64,000 nt of DNA from Mansonella perstans. Its lineage: Eukaryota; Nematoda; Chromadorea; Rhabditida; Onchocercidae. Made by a program: the position numbers and the translations under genes. This document shows positions 1 to 12,800 of this stretch, piece after piece (within the stretch, counting starts at the first letter, position 1; each line of letters begins with the position of its first letter). The stretch lies in NCBI GenBank assembly GCA_037074765.1, contig JBAMDO010000574.1, positions 682,001 to 746,000 of the forward strand, given 5' to 3'. The notes below the pieces were generated by a model, which ran no database searches, was not told where the DNA came from, and saw nothing but the letters and a program-made list of their open reading frames with translations.

Positions 1-1032
1 TTGTAATGGAAATTTGGTAAAATTAATAAATTTATATAAATAATAGTTTCGATTTCAAATAGTGAAGAGAAAACCAGATTTTCGCCCCGAAAAAAAATGA
101 ATATATAAACAAAAAATCTTGATAATGAATTTGCCGTTTTATCGTTATGGTCTAAGATAATCAGCTGCGGTTGATGATTGTCAGAAAACCGAAATATGAA
201 AGATTGGTTGCCGCGTTTCCAGTTTGATGTTGTATCAAAGCCAACCAATGTTGTATCAATGCGAACACTTGAACCCCGCTTATAAATCTGTAACGGATCA
301 AAACAAATAAACTAAAAATGGTGGTTGGTAAATTCAGAATAAACATTACTAGAATTCTATGAATAACTGCTTCATTAATTGAAAACTTTTGATAGACACA
401 AAGGTATAACAAATTATCTAAACAAATCTAAGTAAAATGTTAGCTACAACTAGTAAGTAGCGGTTACTTGATAAAGCACCAATACACTACGTCATCAATA
501 CTATAAAATGAATCTTTATCAATGACAAGAGGAATAAGAAATTCGTATCAAGCAATCTCACTTCCAACTTACTCTTTTCCAACATACAGCATTCCAAGTT
601 TTTATAGATCTACTTGTAATACCTTTTCAACTAAAGCATGCGCTAATTCTGCTTTAAAAATGAATAAAAAATACCTTATAAGTATCGGAAGGACACATTT
701 TGCTAATAAATGGTAACCAACTAGTAAATTCCCAGCTCATTTCTGCATAAAAATCGGCCGTTTCCTAAAAATAGGCACGCTAGAATTTGTTTCAACCAGT
801 TAAATCTGAAATAAGTTCTTGTAATAATGATGTGATAGATATTCAAATATCACTCCAGTATACTAAGAGTTCAAAGTGAAACACTATTTGCTGTACTTAT
901 TGTTTAGATTATACTAATATCTTGATAAAGAATTGTTAATCAACATTAATATATGAAGAAAAAAAAAAAAAAAAACAATATTAGCGTCTTTACAAAGCCA
1001 CATTATTTCCGTTGATAGTAGAAATTGCATAC
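1..1032. other. Presumed intron of the ANKRD13-like gene
   Basis: AT-rich sequence with short homopolymer runs, for example an A-run near 960-975. The short open frames here have no recognisable protein features. By position it is intron of the minus-strand ankyrin gene. Confidence 0.6.
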
Positions 1033-1819
1033 ATTCAAAAGAGTGAGTAAACGCTGCATTGCGGAAATTGTTTGCAAAGATCGTTGATAGTCTCGATATT
1101 GGATAATTAATCGTAAGAGGTCACTATTTCTGGCGCAAATAGCTTCATGACTTGGCGACCACATATCTGCATTAGTGAAGGACGTGGAATCAGTGTTTCG
1201 CAGTTGCTACGAATAGAAAGTAGCAGAAAGTCCACTTTAAATGGTGGTACATCGATCGTTAAGCGAACAAAGCCTTTCTCTCGACCCTTTCTTTATTTTA
1301 GATGTGAAGCTGAAGTGAGCCAACTTGACTCACATGAGCCAACTTGACTCGGTCAGTTGATTAATGTACCTGCATTCTGAATAGCAGCACTGGCTCCTTT
1401 TTCTAATAGAGCTCGAGCACATTCATAATGGCCAAGGGTGGTAGCTAACATCAAAGGTGTGCGACCTGAAAAATAAAGGTTACATTTAAGAAAAAGACAT
1501 GCAGCTAAAATTTAATTTGTATTCATCAAAGCTCAACAATTCATAGAAGAAGAAATCATTCCATCTCCTTCATCACTTCGTCTCCCCGTTTCACTCTACT
1601 TTAAAATTACTTTTAAAATCACTTCTGAAATTCAAAATGAATAAAAGAATGATTGGTATATTTTCATAATTGATTGTTCCACTAACCTCTCACATCCAAT
1701 TTGTCTACACTTTCACCCGTACACTCTTCTAGTAATTCCATCAGATTCTCATAATCATTGCGGAACACAGCCCAATGTAGCGGATATTCCCGCTTCAGTT
1801 CTTTCTCATCCGTCATCAT
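1033..1819 (-). CDS. ANKRD13-family ankyrin-repeat protein, N-terminal exons (partial)
   Basis: Three minus-strand exons join in frame: 1819-1687, 1465-1370 and 1166-1033, giving 121 codons before the gene leaves the window on the left. The product starts MMTDEKELKREYPLHWAVF, continues through an ankyrin repeat (RTPLMLATTLGHYECARALL) and reaches WSPSHEAICARNSDLL and IIQYRDYQRSLQ. The YPLHWAV opening, the GRTPL repeat and the QYRDYQR segment, in that order, are the signature of the ANKRD13 family, whose members bind ubiquitin and act in endosomal sorting of membrane cargo. The ubiquitin-interacting motifs at the family's C-terminus are outside the window. Splice phases (1, 1, 0) agree at every junction. 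The last donor in view is GTATGC just left of 1033; I did not find the next exon in 1-1032, so the following intron is more than 1 kb long. An earlier in-frame start is not visible; two adjacent ATG codons (1819 and 1816) are available. Confidence 0.88.
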
Positions 1820-1984
1820 TTAGCTCCTTTAAACGTGTTTTATTACAACTTTATTGCCATCAGCGTATAAACAAATGTGAAACATTGAGTTAACATATGA
1901 GAGAAGTGATTATTGCTTCCAATGAACAATTTAGCAAGCAATATTTATTTAGACAGTCTAACAATCAATCACAAATTTGATTCT

Positions 1985-2190
1985 TTCCACACACAAATGC
2001 AGCTATTTGCAGAACATGACAGACATAAGTACATAGTTCTTTTTGCACACAATTCCGCATCTATTTGCGGAACAGGACGAAATAACAAGACGGACATGAA
2101 CACATGGTTCTTTCCGCACACAATTCCGAATCTATTTGCGGAACGTGGCGGACATAATTTCGCACCTATTTGCGGAACAGAACAGGAATA
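1985..2190. repeat. Degenerate tandem repeat containing TATTTGCGGAACA
   Basis: A motif close to ATTCCGCATCTATTTGCGGAAC recurs at least four times with variable spacing (about 45-65 bases), interleaved with GACGGACATAA-like segments. Inside each unit TTCCGCA and TGCGGAA form a short inverted repeat. It lies upstream of the minus-strand ankyrin gene start at 1819. It looks like a decayed minisatellite; no coding sense is evident. Confidence 0.7.
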
Positions 2191-2427
2191 GCCGATCCGC
2201 GCATAACAAGGAGCATAACGAGAAACATTCTATTTCATATAGAAACACAGCCGGTTAGAAAAGAAGCGGCAATTTAAAGTATGGAAATATTAATTTAGAT
2301 ATGCGCAACGTAAGAGTTGACTGTGCGTGGCGTTGCAAGTCTATTGATCAATTTTTGTTAAAGAGCATTGTGAAATGAGAGAGGGAAGGAAGGCAAACAC
2401 GTAGAAATGTTTTCACGCATACACGTA

Positions 2428-2659
2428 CGTACATACATATATACACACATGGACATACAGACAGATTTGTATATATGTACATATATACATATATACATAT
2501 ATACATACATACATACATACATACATACATACATACATACATACATACATACATACGTACATACATACATACATACATATATACATACATATACATACAT
2601 ACATACATACATACATACATACATACATACATACATACATACATACATACATACATACA

Positions 2660-2691
<32 letters not shown>

Positions 2692-2704
2692 CATACATAC
2701 ATAC
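2428..2704. repeat. (TACA)n microsatellite
   Basis: About 275 bases of ATAC/TACA tetranucleotide repeats with a few interruptions (ATAT and ACGT steps). Open frames of YIHT and MYVC type on both strands are artefacts of the repeat. The tract lies between the divergent ankyrin and HMGB genes and is likely length-polymorphic. Confidence 0.97.
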
Positions 2705-4207
2705 GAGTAGTTAGATAGCCCAATCCATTGTATGTGTGTGCTGTGTGTGTTTGGGGGCATCGTTGAGCAGACATGGCCTTCGTTGGCAGAGCTCTTTCCT
2801 CTGCGTTCTCCAACCATACATTTACTTCTTCTCTTCATTCCCTATACTATTTCCTCACTCTCTCTCATCAATCTTTTATCATTACAATGGATATTTTGTA
2901 TATTTATCATGACGTTTATCATATTTAATGAGGTCATATAAAGGTCAAGCAAAGGCCTAACTAGGCTTTGTAAAATTTCATTATAGAAGACTTAAAATTG
3001 AGCAATTTGATTAATGCATTCAATTCGTTCCGGATGGACACGTTTGAATGGTTTAAACCAAAGGTTTGATGTAGTAGCATAATGGAAATTGGCTTCAAAT
3101 AATTCTTTTTTTTTATTATTTCTTTAAAAAATTTTGAATTTCAATTGTTAACATTGAATTTAAGATGTGTAATGTTATAATATCTGTTTTGCAATGATTG
3201 AAACAAATTCTCTTAGAATGGAATAACATAAATTTGATGTTAGTATTCTTTGCATTGAATAGTACACTAATCTAACAGCAAAAATGCTTGATTAATTTTG
3301 AAATTACTGCAAAAATAATTTTTATCAATTTACATTAGATAAATTAAAATTTTTTTAAGCTTTGAATTTGGCTAGTTTCAAGCATAGAAAAAAAAAAAAA
3401 AAGAGTTTACTGAGAGAGCAAGAGAAGGCATTTAAGGATTTTGAATGAGTCTAACTAGGCTTCGAGAGAGCAAAACGGGAGCTATGAACTAATTTAGATA
3501 GCTTGATTTTCTCCAACTAATTTTATCCTTGACCTTTCACCTTATTCAACTTTCATTTATCGCTTCTTTTTTTTATTTCTTTACGGGGTAAAGAATTGTT
3601 TGATTGAAGGTTATTTAAAAGCAGTCAATACAAACTAAGAATCCTTTAAAGAGTCACTTAGACTTGCATTCGTCAGTTATGCGACAATTTAATTAACAAA
3701 CTAGTAATTAGCTTGTTCGCTTCGATTACTGGCTGCTTAGCATCGTATAATGCAAAGTATGAAATGTTGTTGTTAAGTTTTAATTTTTAAATTTTATTAC
3801 ACATTAATATTACGCTAATTGAATTAATCGAACTGCTACAAAATGATAATCGTTGAATAAAATTTAATCAGGAATGTAACGATGATGTGTTTTAGCCCCT
3901 AAAAAATTCTAAATTAATTCAATAAAAAATGAATCATCAATTTGATCAAAGTTTTCATGTTTCATAAAATAATTGAAATTTATTTAAAAAGCTACCTCAA
4001 TTCATCTTTTTTCCCTGTTAAAAATTATTTAAATTTCAGAAAAATGCATTTTTATCGTATACTTTACTAACTTTATAATTGCACTCTTTATTCATATTAT
4101 TGCAGCATTTATGTATGCTGAATTGAACTTTCTCTTTTTCCCTCTCTCTCTCAGAATGTCACTCTCATTTCATTTTATTTGCAAGAAAATTTCAAAATTT
4201 TTTATAG
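2705..4207. other. Intergenic, 5' side of the HMGB gene
   Basis: AT-rich sequence between the microsatellite and the first HMGB exon. It holds poly-A and poly-T runs (near 3390 and 3565) and no supported exon. Promoter elements for the divergent ankyrin and HMGB genes probably lie between 1820 and 4207, but none can be picked out by eye. Confidence 0.5.
4201..4207 (+). promoter_or_regulatory. 3' splice site before the HMGB start, possible spliced-leader acceptor
   Basis: TTTATAG lies 24 bases upstream of the ATG at 4232. In nematodes such a site close to the start codon commonly accepts a spliced leader. A cis-spliced 5' UTR exon cannot be excluded. Confidence 0.5.
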
Positions 4208-4231
4208 GCAATCATTTTTGGTCAAAGTAGA

Positions 4232-5778
4232 ATGCGAGAATCGGCGAAGCCGCCAGTACGTGGCAAAACGTCACCGTATGGTTTCTTTGTCAAAATGTGT
4301 TATGAAGAACATAAAAAGAAATATCCAAATGAAAATGTTCAAGTAACTGAAATAAGCAAAAAATGCTCAGAGAAATGGAAGGTATTTTTTTTTATCAAAC
4401 CACCTTGTTACTTTTTATCAAACCACCTTGCTAGTTGTTAAAGATACGGTATAATGTAAGGATGATTGAAATGGTGAAGATGGATTGAGATCTCTTTTAG
4501 CAAGATTTCAAAAGAATTTATCAAAAATTTTCAAGAATGTTTTATATTTTATCATGCCAATTGATAGCATCTGATACATAGTCAGTTTTATGAGAATTTG
4601 AAATTTCAAACTTTTGAAATTTACTATTAATTCTAGAAATTGTTAATCTAAGGAATTTCTATAGAATATTTGATCTTTTTAAATTATCAAACTTGAAGAG
4701 TTATAGCAGAGCCTTTCTGCTGTGAAGGCAATGGTTTAATCAAAAAAAAAATTCTATCGTTTTTTTTGTAATCATATTGTTTGAATGAAGAATTCATTCA
4801 GATTCACTTACATTTGTTATTCCAATTGTAGACTATGTCCGATGATGAAAAACGGAGGTTTTTTGAGCTTGCACAAAAAGACGCAGAACGTTATCAGGCC
4901 GAAGTTGCTGCATATGGTGGGGAGGATGCGTTACGTAAGCGGAAGCGTGTCAAGAAAGATCCTAATGCGCCGAAGCGAGCATTGTAAGCAAATATTTCAA
5001 TCTTTGAAAAAGTCAAGCACTTTTTTCGCAGAACTCAATTTCAATAAAATCTGAACAAATTAGAAATATTAATCAAAAATTCGAAATTGTACGCTTGAAA
5101 TTTTTAAAAATACAAAACAAGATTCAAATGGTTTATATCTTTGTTTCAGATCCGCCTTCTTTTTCTTCTCTCATGACAAGCGGCCTGAAGTACAACAGCA
5201 ACACCCTGAATGGAAAGTTGGGCAGGTAGCGCAAGAGCTGGGTCGATTCTGGAAAGCACTGGGTGAGGAGGAGCGAGCTGTATACGAACGAAAAGCACTG
5301 GAAGATAAAGAACGATACGCGGAGGTATTATCATTCACTACTTATTTTTTATCCTGTCTCTCTAAACTTATAAAGATATAGAAAGGAAAATGGAAGTTTC
5401 TGGAAGGCTTTTGCAAGTTCGGTCATTTTATCATTGTATAATCTATTATCTGATTTAATCGTCATAAAAAAAAGTTGTGGGAATTTGCTCGAAATTTGTA
5501 ATAATTGACGAAAAATAATTAAAGTGTACTTTTGTTAGTTATATTGTTTTTTGTTATGTTCCAAAATTTAGAGTTTAATTTATAAGAAAATTAATTTATA
5601 GGAGATGCGAAATTACAAGGGAACACCAGTGCAAACGATAACACCCATGAAAATGCCAATGATGGCAACGGTTGAGGGTGTCCCAACCAGTGGAATGATG
5701 CAATTGGGAGTACCACCACCGCACGTCCAGCAAGTGGTTCAGCAACAAGAAGTGAATAATGAAGGTGTCGAGGAATGA
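4232..5778 (+). CDS. hmg-1.2: HMGB protein with two HMG boxes
   Basis: Four exons: 4232-4381, 4832-4983, 5150-5324 and 5602-5778, all phases consistent, 217 aa. HMG box A covers about residues 8-75 ([20 protein letters not shown], then [16 protein letters not shown]). A basic linker ([20 protein letters not shown]) leads into box B at about 94-163 ([15 protein letters not shown]). The tail is rich in Met, Pro and Gln and ends NNEGVEE, so the long acidic tail of vertebrate HMGB1 is absent. HMGB proteins bend DNA in the nucleus without sequence specificity and assist transcription and chromatin assembly. The arrangement and size resemble C. elegans hmg-1.2. A TTTATAG acceptor ending at 4207 lies just ahead of the ATG and suggests trans-splicing or a 5' UTR exon. 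Introns are short (about 170-450 bases). An exact ortholog name is an inference. Confidence 0.95.
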
Positions 5779-5879
5779 AAAGGCTTCAACATTATTTCGA
5801 AGTCCTCATATAATAGATAGAAAAGCTTTTGTCCTGGAAAGTGTGTTTGGTGTACCTGCAACTGGGTTTTCGTGCACAA

Positions 5880-5889
5880 AATAAATAAA
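5880..5889 (+). promoter_or_regulatory. Polyadenylation signal of the HMGB gene
   Basis: Two overlapping AATAAA hexamers begin about 100 bases after the HMGB stop codon. Confidence 0.6.
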
Positions 5890-8800
5890 TAGATTCACAA
5901 GCAGTGGATCAAGAATTGGGAAGGTGAAAAAGTCAAAAGATCGTAAAATTTATTTGTCTCAAATGCGAATCTATTTATTCTTTTCCTACAGAAATATTAA
6001 TGTTGTAAAGTAATTTTTAATTTTTAGAAAATAGAATTTCTAAAATTTGCTATGATTTTTCCATAAATCTTCAAAGTTAGGCACGTTTATGAAATCATTA
6101 TTTCACGTCTTTAAAAACACTAAAAATAGAGTATCAGATCTTTCTACATTTTTGGTACCAGTATACTCAAATATGTATATCCATTAATTTTTGTTGTTTT
6201 CTTTGTTATAGTAAAGGAAATCTTCATCTATAATTGGCAATTATAAAATTCGTATTGTAAATACAAGTTCAGAGCACTGCTGTTTTTAAAAATCATTGTT
6301 TCATGGATTGCTGTTTGTTTTAATTTTTCCTGCGTCTTTTGTTTTACTTGTTTCAACAGAAATGAATGTAAAATGAATGTAAAGAGAAACAGAAATGAAT
6401 GTAAAATGAATGTAAAGAGAAACAGAAATGAACATATAGTGATCCCTTTTAGTCCAATAAGGATTCCAATATCAATCATAACTTCCTCCATTATTACTCT
6501 TGGTCGAAAAGCAATAATAACTTTTCTCATTTAAATATTTGAAAACTTCTGTAGGCCTTCTTCCTATTTCGATTTTCCCATCCCTTATCAAGTTTCATAA
6601 TTCAAATTTGAAAAAGCTTTTGTTTTGGTAGGGTTTATTGTCTTTGAATGAATAAAATTTTGCATTAATATGTAAGATTGAAAACATGGTAATATTTCAA
6701 ATTATTGTTCAGATATTGCTCAATAGAGAAGAGCTTTCTGATAGTAAGCTCAGTTTCTCAACTGAAGTTTGTCATTAAAATTTCTATTAAATCCAGTACG
6801 ATTACATAGATGTTCGTTGAGCAATACTTACTCGAGATTACCCACATTGATACGTGTGATAATTTGATTCATTTCTCCTTCTAAATTCTTTCATTCTGAA
6901 ACATCAATGAAAGAATTTTTTGCGTACTGATCACATTAGTTACTGCGGACAATTTCATCTTTCTAATATTTTCACAATTTCTTAATTTATTACAATTTAT
7001 TACTTGAAATTTATCATCAAAAAAATTCAAAATTACCCGCCTATACCATTGGTTCTCACATAAGAGAACGTTTGAAACATTCAGGAATTATGAATTACTT
7101 GATCCTAAAATGTTCTCGTTCCCATATTTTCTCACAAAACATTAAATCTTCAAATTCCAGTATTCATGAATGAATGCAGTAAAGTGGTTAAATGATATTA
7201 TTCAGTCATCATGATAACACAACATTTCCTCTACTGCTGCTTAACAAGCAGATTTATTGAGGAAAATGAAAAAGTGCTTTATGTTTCTGCCATCTATGAA
7301 TAACACTACATGAAACTGGTTTATAAACTTTTATCTTAAAGACAAAGAAACAAACTTAATACACCTGTAAAAATACAATACGAATAAGACCATGATTCAC
7401 GTCCTATCATAAATAATGAACCCTATTTTTCAAAATTGGCAATCGAATGTTCAATTATGTTTTGAGAAAATGATAACGATTAAAAAGTATGCTGATGCCC
7501 TCCTATATGAAAAGCAACAGCAAGACGCAGAAATGACAAACAATGGAAATCATCATAAACGCTTCGAAATACTGCATAATCATTTTTTAGGCTTATTACT
7601 CAAAATTGAGAAAATAAATTAAAACGAAATTTTAATAAGTATTAAAAAGGTGAGTTTCGAGAATAGAGCAAAATAAAATTTAGTAGATATCATTGTAAAA
7701 AGAAAAACAAGAGTCTCCACAAGAATTATGGCGAATCGTACTACAATATCACAAAATGGACCATAGATTGAGAAAATGACATAATTTACCGTAGAAAGAG
7801 GGGAAAAGTAAATTCATTACTCCATGACTCTTTCTAAAAATACTTTGCATGGTTCCCTGAATTCCGAATATCTAATAAATTTAAGAAATGGGATGGACGA
7901 GGAATCCCTGCGACATACATTTGAATTATTCAATTTTTAAAAAAAAAAATTTAAAAAAAAGAACGACAAAAAAGATGACTGAAAGCACGTGAATATTCAT
8001 ATACATAACTTGATCAAATAATAAGCATACAAAGACCAAAACTACTGCTAGAAAAATATTAAGTGCAGAAAATGTCTCCACAATGTACGTTTATAATATT
8101 TTGATTAAAACAACTTCAATAAAAATCAAAATCGAAAGATTATGAACTATTGGCATTATTTAAAAAAAAAAAAGAGCAAAGAGTATAAATTATAGAATGG
8201 ATGATTCCCAAGATAGGATAGACAGTTCATTGCTACAGAAATATCGATATACAAAATATTTCGCGTAATATAATTAAATTATTCACAGATGTCAACATAC
8301 TACAAAAATACTCAGCATCCATCAAAAGGATTTTTATAATCTTTTAAAGTTTTATGCATAATTTAGAAGAAAATTCATAATTAAAATAAAACAGTAAATG
8401 CGATTATTTATTAACTAAAACTTAGGAAAAAGAAAAAACTAGTCATTTCGTAAGTAAGAAAAGCTGAATTTATTACTAGAAAAGTACCAAAGGAAATAAA
8501 TTTTGAACTTCATTTTCTCATGAGAAAATCCGTAAGATCGCAAAATTCTGAAATGCAAAAACGAAATGACAATGAAGAAAGCTGCCGAAAATGAAGAAAA
8601 AAAAAAAAAAAACTAATACCCAGAATGAAACTTTATACAACTTACAAAATATCACAAAAATGAGATGAAAAGAAAAAAAGAGGAGAAGCTACAAATCATC
8701 TACGAAAAGCTACAAATCAATCAATGTAATTCAGCTTTAAGAAATGATCAATGTTCCTAGCACAAATCAGAACACTTCATATGCCCCTGAAAATAACAAT

Positions 8801-9834
8801 CTCCTAGATCTTATTCAAGTTATAAATATCAATTATAAATTATAATATCTTTTGAAATAGCAAAATAATCTTGCAGTCTAATCTAGTTGTTAATATCCAA
8901 ATAACTTTGATCTGTAATGTTGTGCCTAAAATTTCAGACAATAAAAACAGATTTCCCTTTTACCATTATGCTTAAAGCCTTGTTACGAAAAATTTCTGAG
9001 GCATATGATTAATCCCGCTTACATTTTTTCAAATTAGTTAACAGAACGAACTGCCTTATGAACTATCTCAAAATCTTTGAATGGATGCAAATTATGTACA
9101 ATAAATCATATTAATTTCAAATGGAAAATTCAAGAACTTTGAAATTTCAGCATTGGAATCAGCTGCTTGGCAAAGTGCTTTTAAAATGAAAATAAAACCT
9201 AAATCCAAATGTCAAACATTTGATCATTGAGACGTATATAAAATGGACTATCTTCACAAATACAAGATTAAGAACTCTAGATATGAAATAAACAAAGATA
9301 CAAATAATTTTCATGAAAACATGAAATAAACATATGAAAAAACATTAAAATTATGACTTTCGTCAAGAATATACCAAGATGATTTGTATTCGGAATCAGG
9401 GTAACTTGGACCAGTTTTTTATTCCTAGCCCTGAGAAAATCAAGAATTATAACCCAAGGAAAATTGTAAACCGGAAAAGCTGCCGAAGACTCATTTTTCG
9501 CCATGAAATAAGTTGTACAAATAATCTAATAAGCTTATATGCACAAAAATAATTTACGCGAAACTGATGCACTGGTAGAATTAAAACAATGGATTGAAGT
9601 AATGATTCGAAAATTTGATTAGCTCTTTAAAAATAGTATGAACAAGAAAATACTGGGAATTTACATCAACAACTTAATGATTTGCTCGTAACTATCACCA
9701 ATTAACTATACTAGAGGAGTAGATTTTCACAACAAAATACCGAAAAATGATGCGGCAAAAAAAAAAATGATTACAAGGGCTACATGAAAATAATACCCTG
9801 CACAACTAAACTTTGTACGGATCGAAAACTCCGT
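5890..9834. other. Intergenic between the HMGB and AFF genes (convergent 3' ends)
   Basis: About 3.9 kb of very AT-rich sequence. Short open frames (for example 7416-7622 plus and 9277-9504 minus) show no domain, no good splice context and AT-driven composition. An AATAAA on the minus strand near 9417-9422 may be the AFF polyadenylation signal. Confidence 0.5.
6357..6433. repeat. 33-bp tandem repeat, about 2.3 copies
   Basis: The 33-base unit beginning CAGAAATGAATGTAAAATGA starts at 6357 and again at 6390; a third, partial copy runs 6423-6433. It is noncoding sequence downstream of the HMGB gene. Confidence 0.9.
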
Positions 9835-12800
9835 TCACAATGATGATGGTGATAATCGCCCCTTCTCGGCTTGGTATTCCGCACGAAGCCATGTTACTGC
9901 TGTAGCCAGGTATTCTGCTAATGAATGTAAGCTTAAGTCGACAGTAAGTGGTCCACATATCTGGTCCAAATGTTTTATCATCTCTGCAGAAGAAACATAA
10001 GATTAAAAACCGATTTAAGAGTCTTAAAAATACAAATTGCGTTGAATACCCATTTAAGCCTTTTCAAATACTAGGTCTTTATTCAAAATTATATTAATCT
10101 GCGTAATCAATTTAATCTGAAATAGAGAACGACTGAAGGATCCAAAGACCCAAATTCTTGTTTTGCTCACTCTCTTTAAACAGAAATAAGGCACCATACT
10201 TCCATGCAAACTACAATTGGAAAAAAAGTCTCACGATCTCTAGTAACAATCTGAATCACTAAAATGATATTTCACTCACTGCTCCATAAATTTCCTTAAA
10301 ATTTTAATTCAACTGCATTACTAACCTTGTTCGGAGCTGTCCATTTTGGTGGATGTCTGTTTCCACAACCGATCAGACCACATCAAATGGTGAAGAATAC
10401 TAAGCTGCGAACGCTGCGCTTGATAAATAGAAACTGGTACATTGATCTAGAATGAATCTCTTCAAAAAAAGCGGTGAAGTTTATTGTACATCCAAATTTT
10501 TTTAAACACTGCATTTGAATTTCAAATCATCTGTACACATGCAAGTTTTACAATGTTTAAAATCTAAAATATTCCATCCAGATTTAAAGTCATGAGATAT
10601 TCTAACAAGAACTCACTTCCTTGTGTCGTTCTCCCTGACCACTATTTGTTGATGAAGCCGGTGAAGGAGTTTCAGTACTGCCAGATGAACCACCTTGTGA
10701 GATGACTGATCCAGCACCATCGTTACGCATTGCTGCTGCATCCAGTTCGGTCAATTGCGGTTCCCACTTCGTCAATGCGCCAAAGTTGGACATACAATTC
10801 TGAATATTAAGTGACTCAAAATTCTTATAGAATAAGCATAAATTTCATGAATCGCATTTTTAAAAGAACTGAAAATCACGCTACATATGAAATAACAAAT
10901 GTTCTTCGATTTAAAAAATTTGTCGTCGGTGTTATAACTCAGAAATTTATACTCATCAACATTTATGTTTGGTAGAGCTTTAAGTCCTAGCCTCATTCCA
11001 TATATAATTTTTCTGTATATATCCATAATTTTTCTGTATATATCCACAGCAATGAGTGCGGTACTAAGCACAAATGCAAAATATAACGGCAAGTTAATTC
11101 ATTAAGGTAAGACGACTCTTGCTGTCGACCATTTTTATGATTTGTCAAAGTAAAAACTTACTCCCGTTTTGAGCGAATAAAGATAATAATTTAGGACAGC
11201 TTGCACTCGAAATGATAATATTCTGAACCGACTAATAAAATGTCGTTCCAGCGATGACAGATTGGTTGATGATGTACCTGACCACTTGATAATCGTCCTA
11301 AAGATAATGCTTGCTATAATATTGAAAAGTTGAATAGCTAATTAAAAAGTGAAACAGTAATTCGACAAAGTAGCTAGCTGGTTCTTCATATTGTTCAAAA
11401 AGTATATTGTTAACAGACTCAGGTAAAACCTAACTTTAGGGTCACCATTATACTGTGACCTACGATAAAAATTTCTATGAAAATTGAAACTTTAAATCCA
11501 CGACGCACTTCATCAATTCGGCACTATCTCGTGCTATCGTATATTGTCGTTGCTTACTTTCTCGTTCAGTAGCTGATGAAAGTATGAAGTACACAGCAGC
11601 ATCCATATAAGCAAGAGTTTTTCGTATATGATCACTTCCCTGAAGAATTTTTCATCATTTTAAGCCTGATAATATAAATACAAAATAGAAGAGAACTTCA
11701 TATATCAAAAATAAAACCATCAAAATTTCCTGATCTTTACTTCTTTGTCAGCTTTGTGTTTTAATGGTCGGGCAACTTCATCCAAGTAGTAATTAGCGCA
11801 TTTATATGAACCGTCATCATTCTTATCCAGTAGTGTTTTTTTCAGTGGTGCTGTGCGACTTCCATAGCAAATAAAGCCGTTATTAACTTCCTAAAATTTA
11901 TATAACAAATATTTGGGAATTTGCTTTGAAAAGACAGCAACAAATAAAAGATGGGATAAAGAAAAAAAATGCAAAAAAGATTTGCAAGTTGACAGAAGCC
12001 ATTAATATACAGATTTCCTGAACATCAACTATAGGAAGTAAGGAAAATCCACTATTCTCAAGCTAGAAATTTATTTAACTCATACTCAAAATCAATGCAT
12101 CTACTATTACTCAGAGCTGTGCGACAATGATCGCGCATCCGCTCCTACATGAATATTTCAAGTCAAATATGAAATTTTTTAATCTATGCATCCACAAGTA
12201 CATTATTAATAGTAATATAAAACAAAAAATGTCATCATATAAGTTAAATAAGTTAACTGTCCTAGCAAGAATAAAACAATTACCTGCACTCCATCAGCAG
12301 ATTTATTGCTTGTACTTGTATCTTTTTTACATTTCCTTGCCTGTGGCACCTCGCCATCTTTGCATTTCAAACTTTTCGCGACTTTAATTCGCATGTTATC
12401 GACTTGAATCTTATTATCACCAATAACAGTTACAGTAGCGTCGTTCACTTGCTTTTTCTTTAATTCGCGATGCTGTATTACACAGCCATCAAGTTGATTA
12501 TTTAGTTCCTTACAATTCTTTACATGAGATGTCGCAGATTTTTCTTTTTCTCTGGAAGATTCATTAACCAAACATCCTTTCTCGTCTTTCTCCCTCAGAA
12601 CATCTGATTTACCACTTGGCGCCTGCGAAACGGATTTCAATTCAGTGGATTTTTTTTCCGGTATGAAAATACTTGGCAATTGTTCACCGCTATTTGGAGG
12701 AGCCGAATTGTCTTTTTTATTCCTTTTTTCGTTTCCGTTAATGCTGGAGGTAATAGATGCGGTAAGGCATGTTTTGTCGCTTTGTTTGGTAAATTTCTGA

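Noticed and set aside
161..412. 83-codon minus frame at the left edge
   Set aside because: Hydrophobic AT-rich translation, no match to the next expected ANKRD13 segment (DFYVEMKWEF-like).
2348..2838. Long open frames on both strands (YIHT and MYVC repeats)
   Set aside because: They are translations of the TACA microsatellite, open in several frames only because the repeat lacks stop codons.
7416..7622. 68-codon plus frame in the HMGB-AFF intergenic region
   Set aside because: No domain, no conserved motif and no partner exon; AT-rich composition explains it.
9277..9504. 75-codon minus frame downstream of the AFF gene
   Set aside because: Lies past the AFF stop codon; composition is random-like and it probably overlaps the 3' UTR.
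11270..11313. Alternative AFF frame reading QALSLGRLSSGQ
   Set aside because: It resembles AFF sequence by chance or ancestry, but both flanking junctions would be out of frame; the continuous frame through FRVQAVLNYYLYSLKTG fits better.
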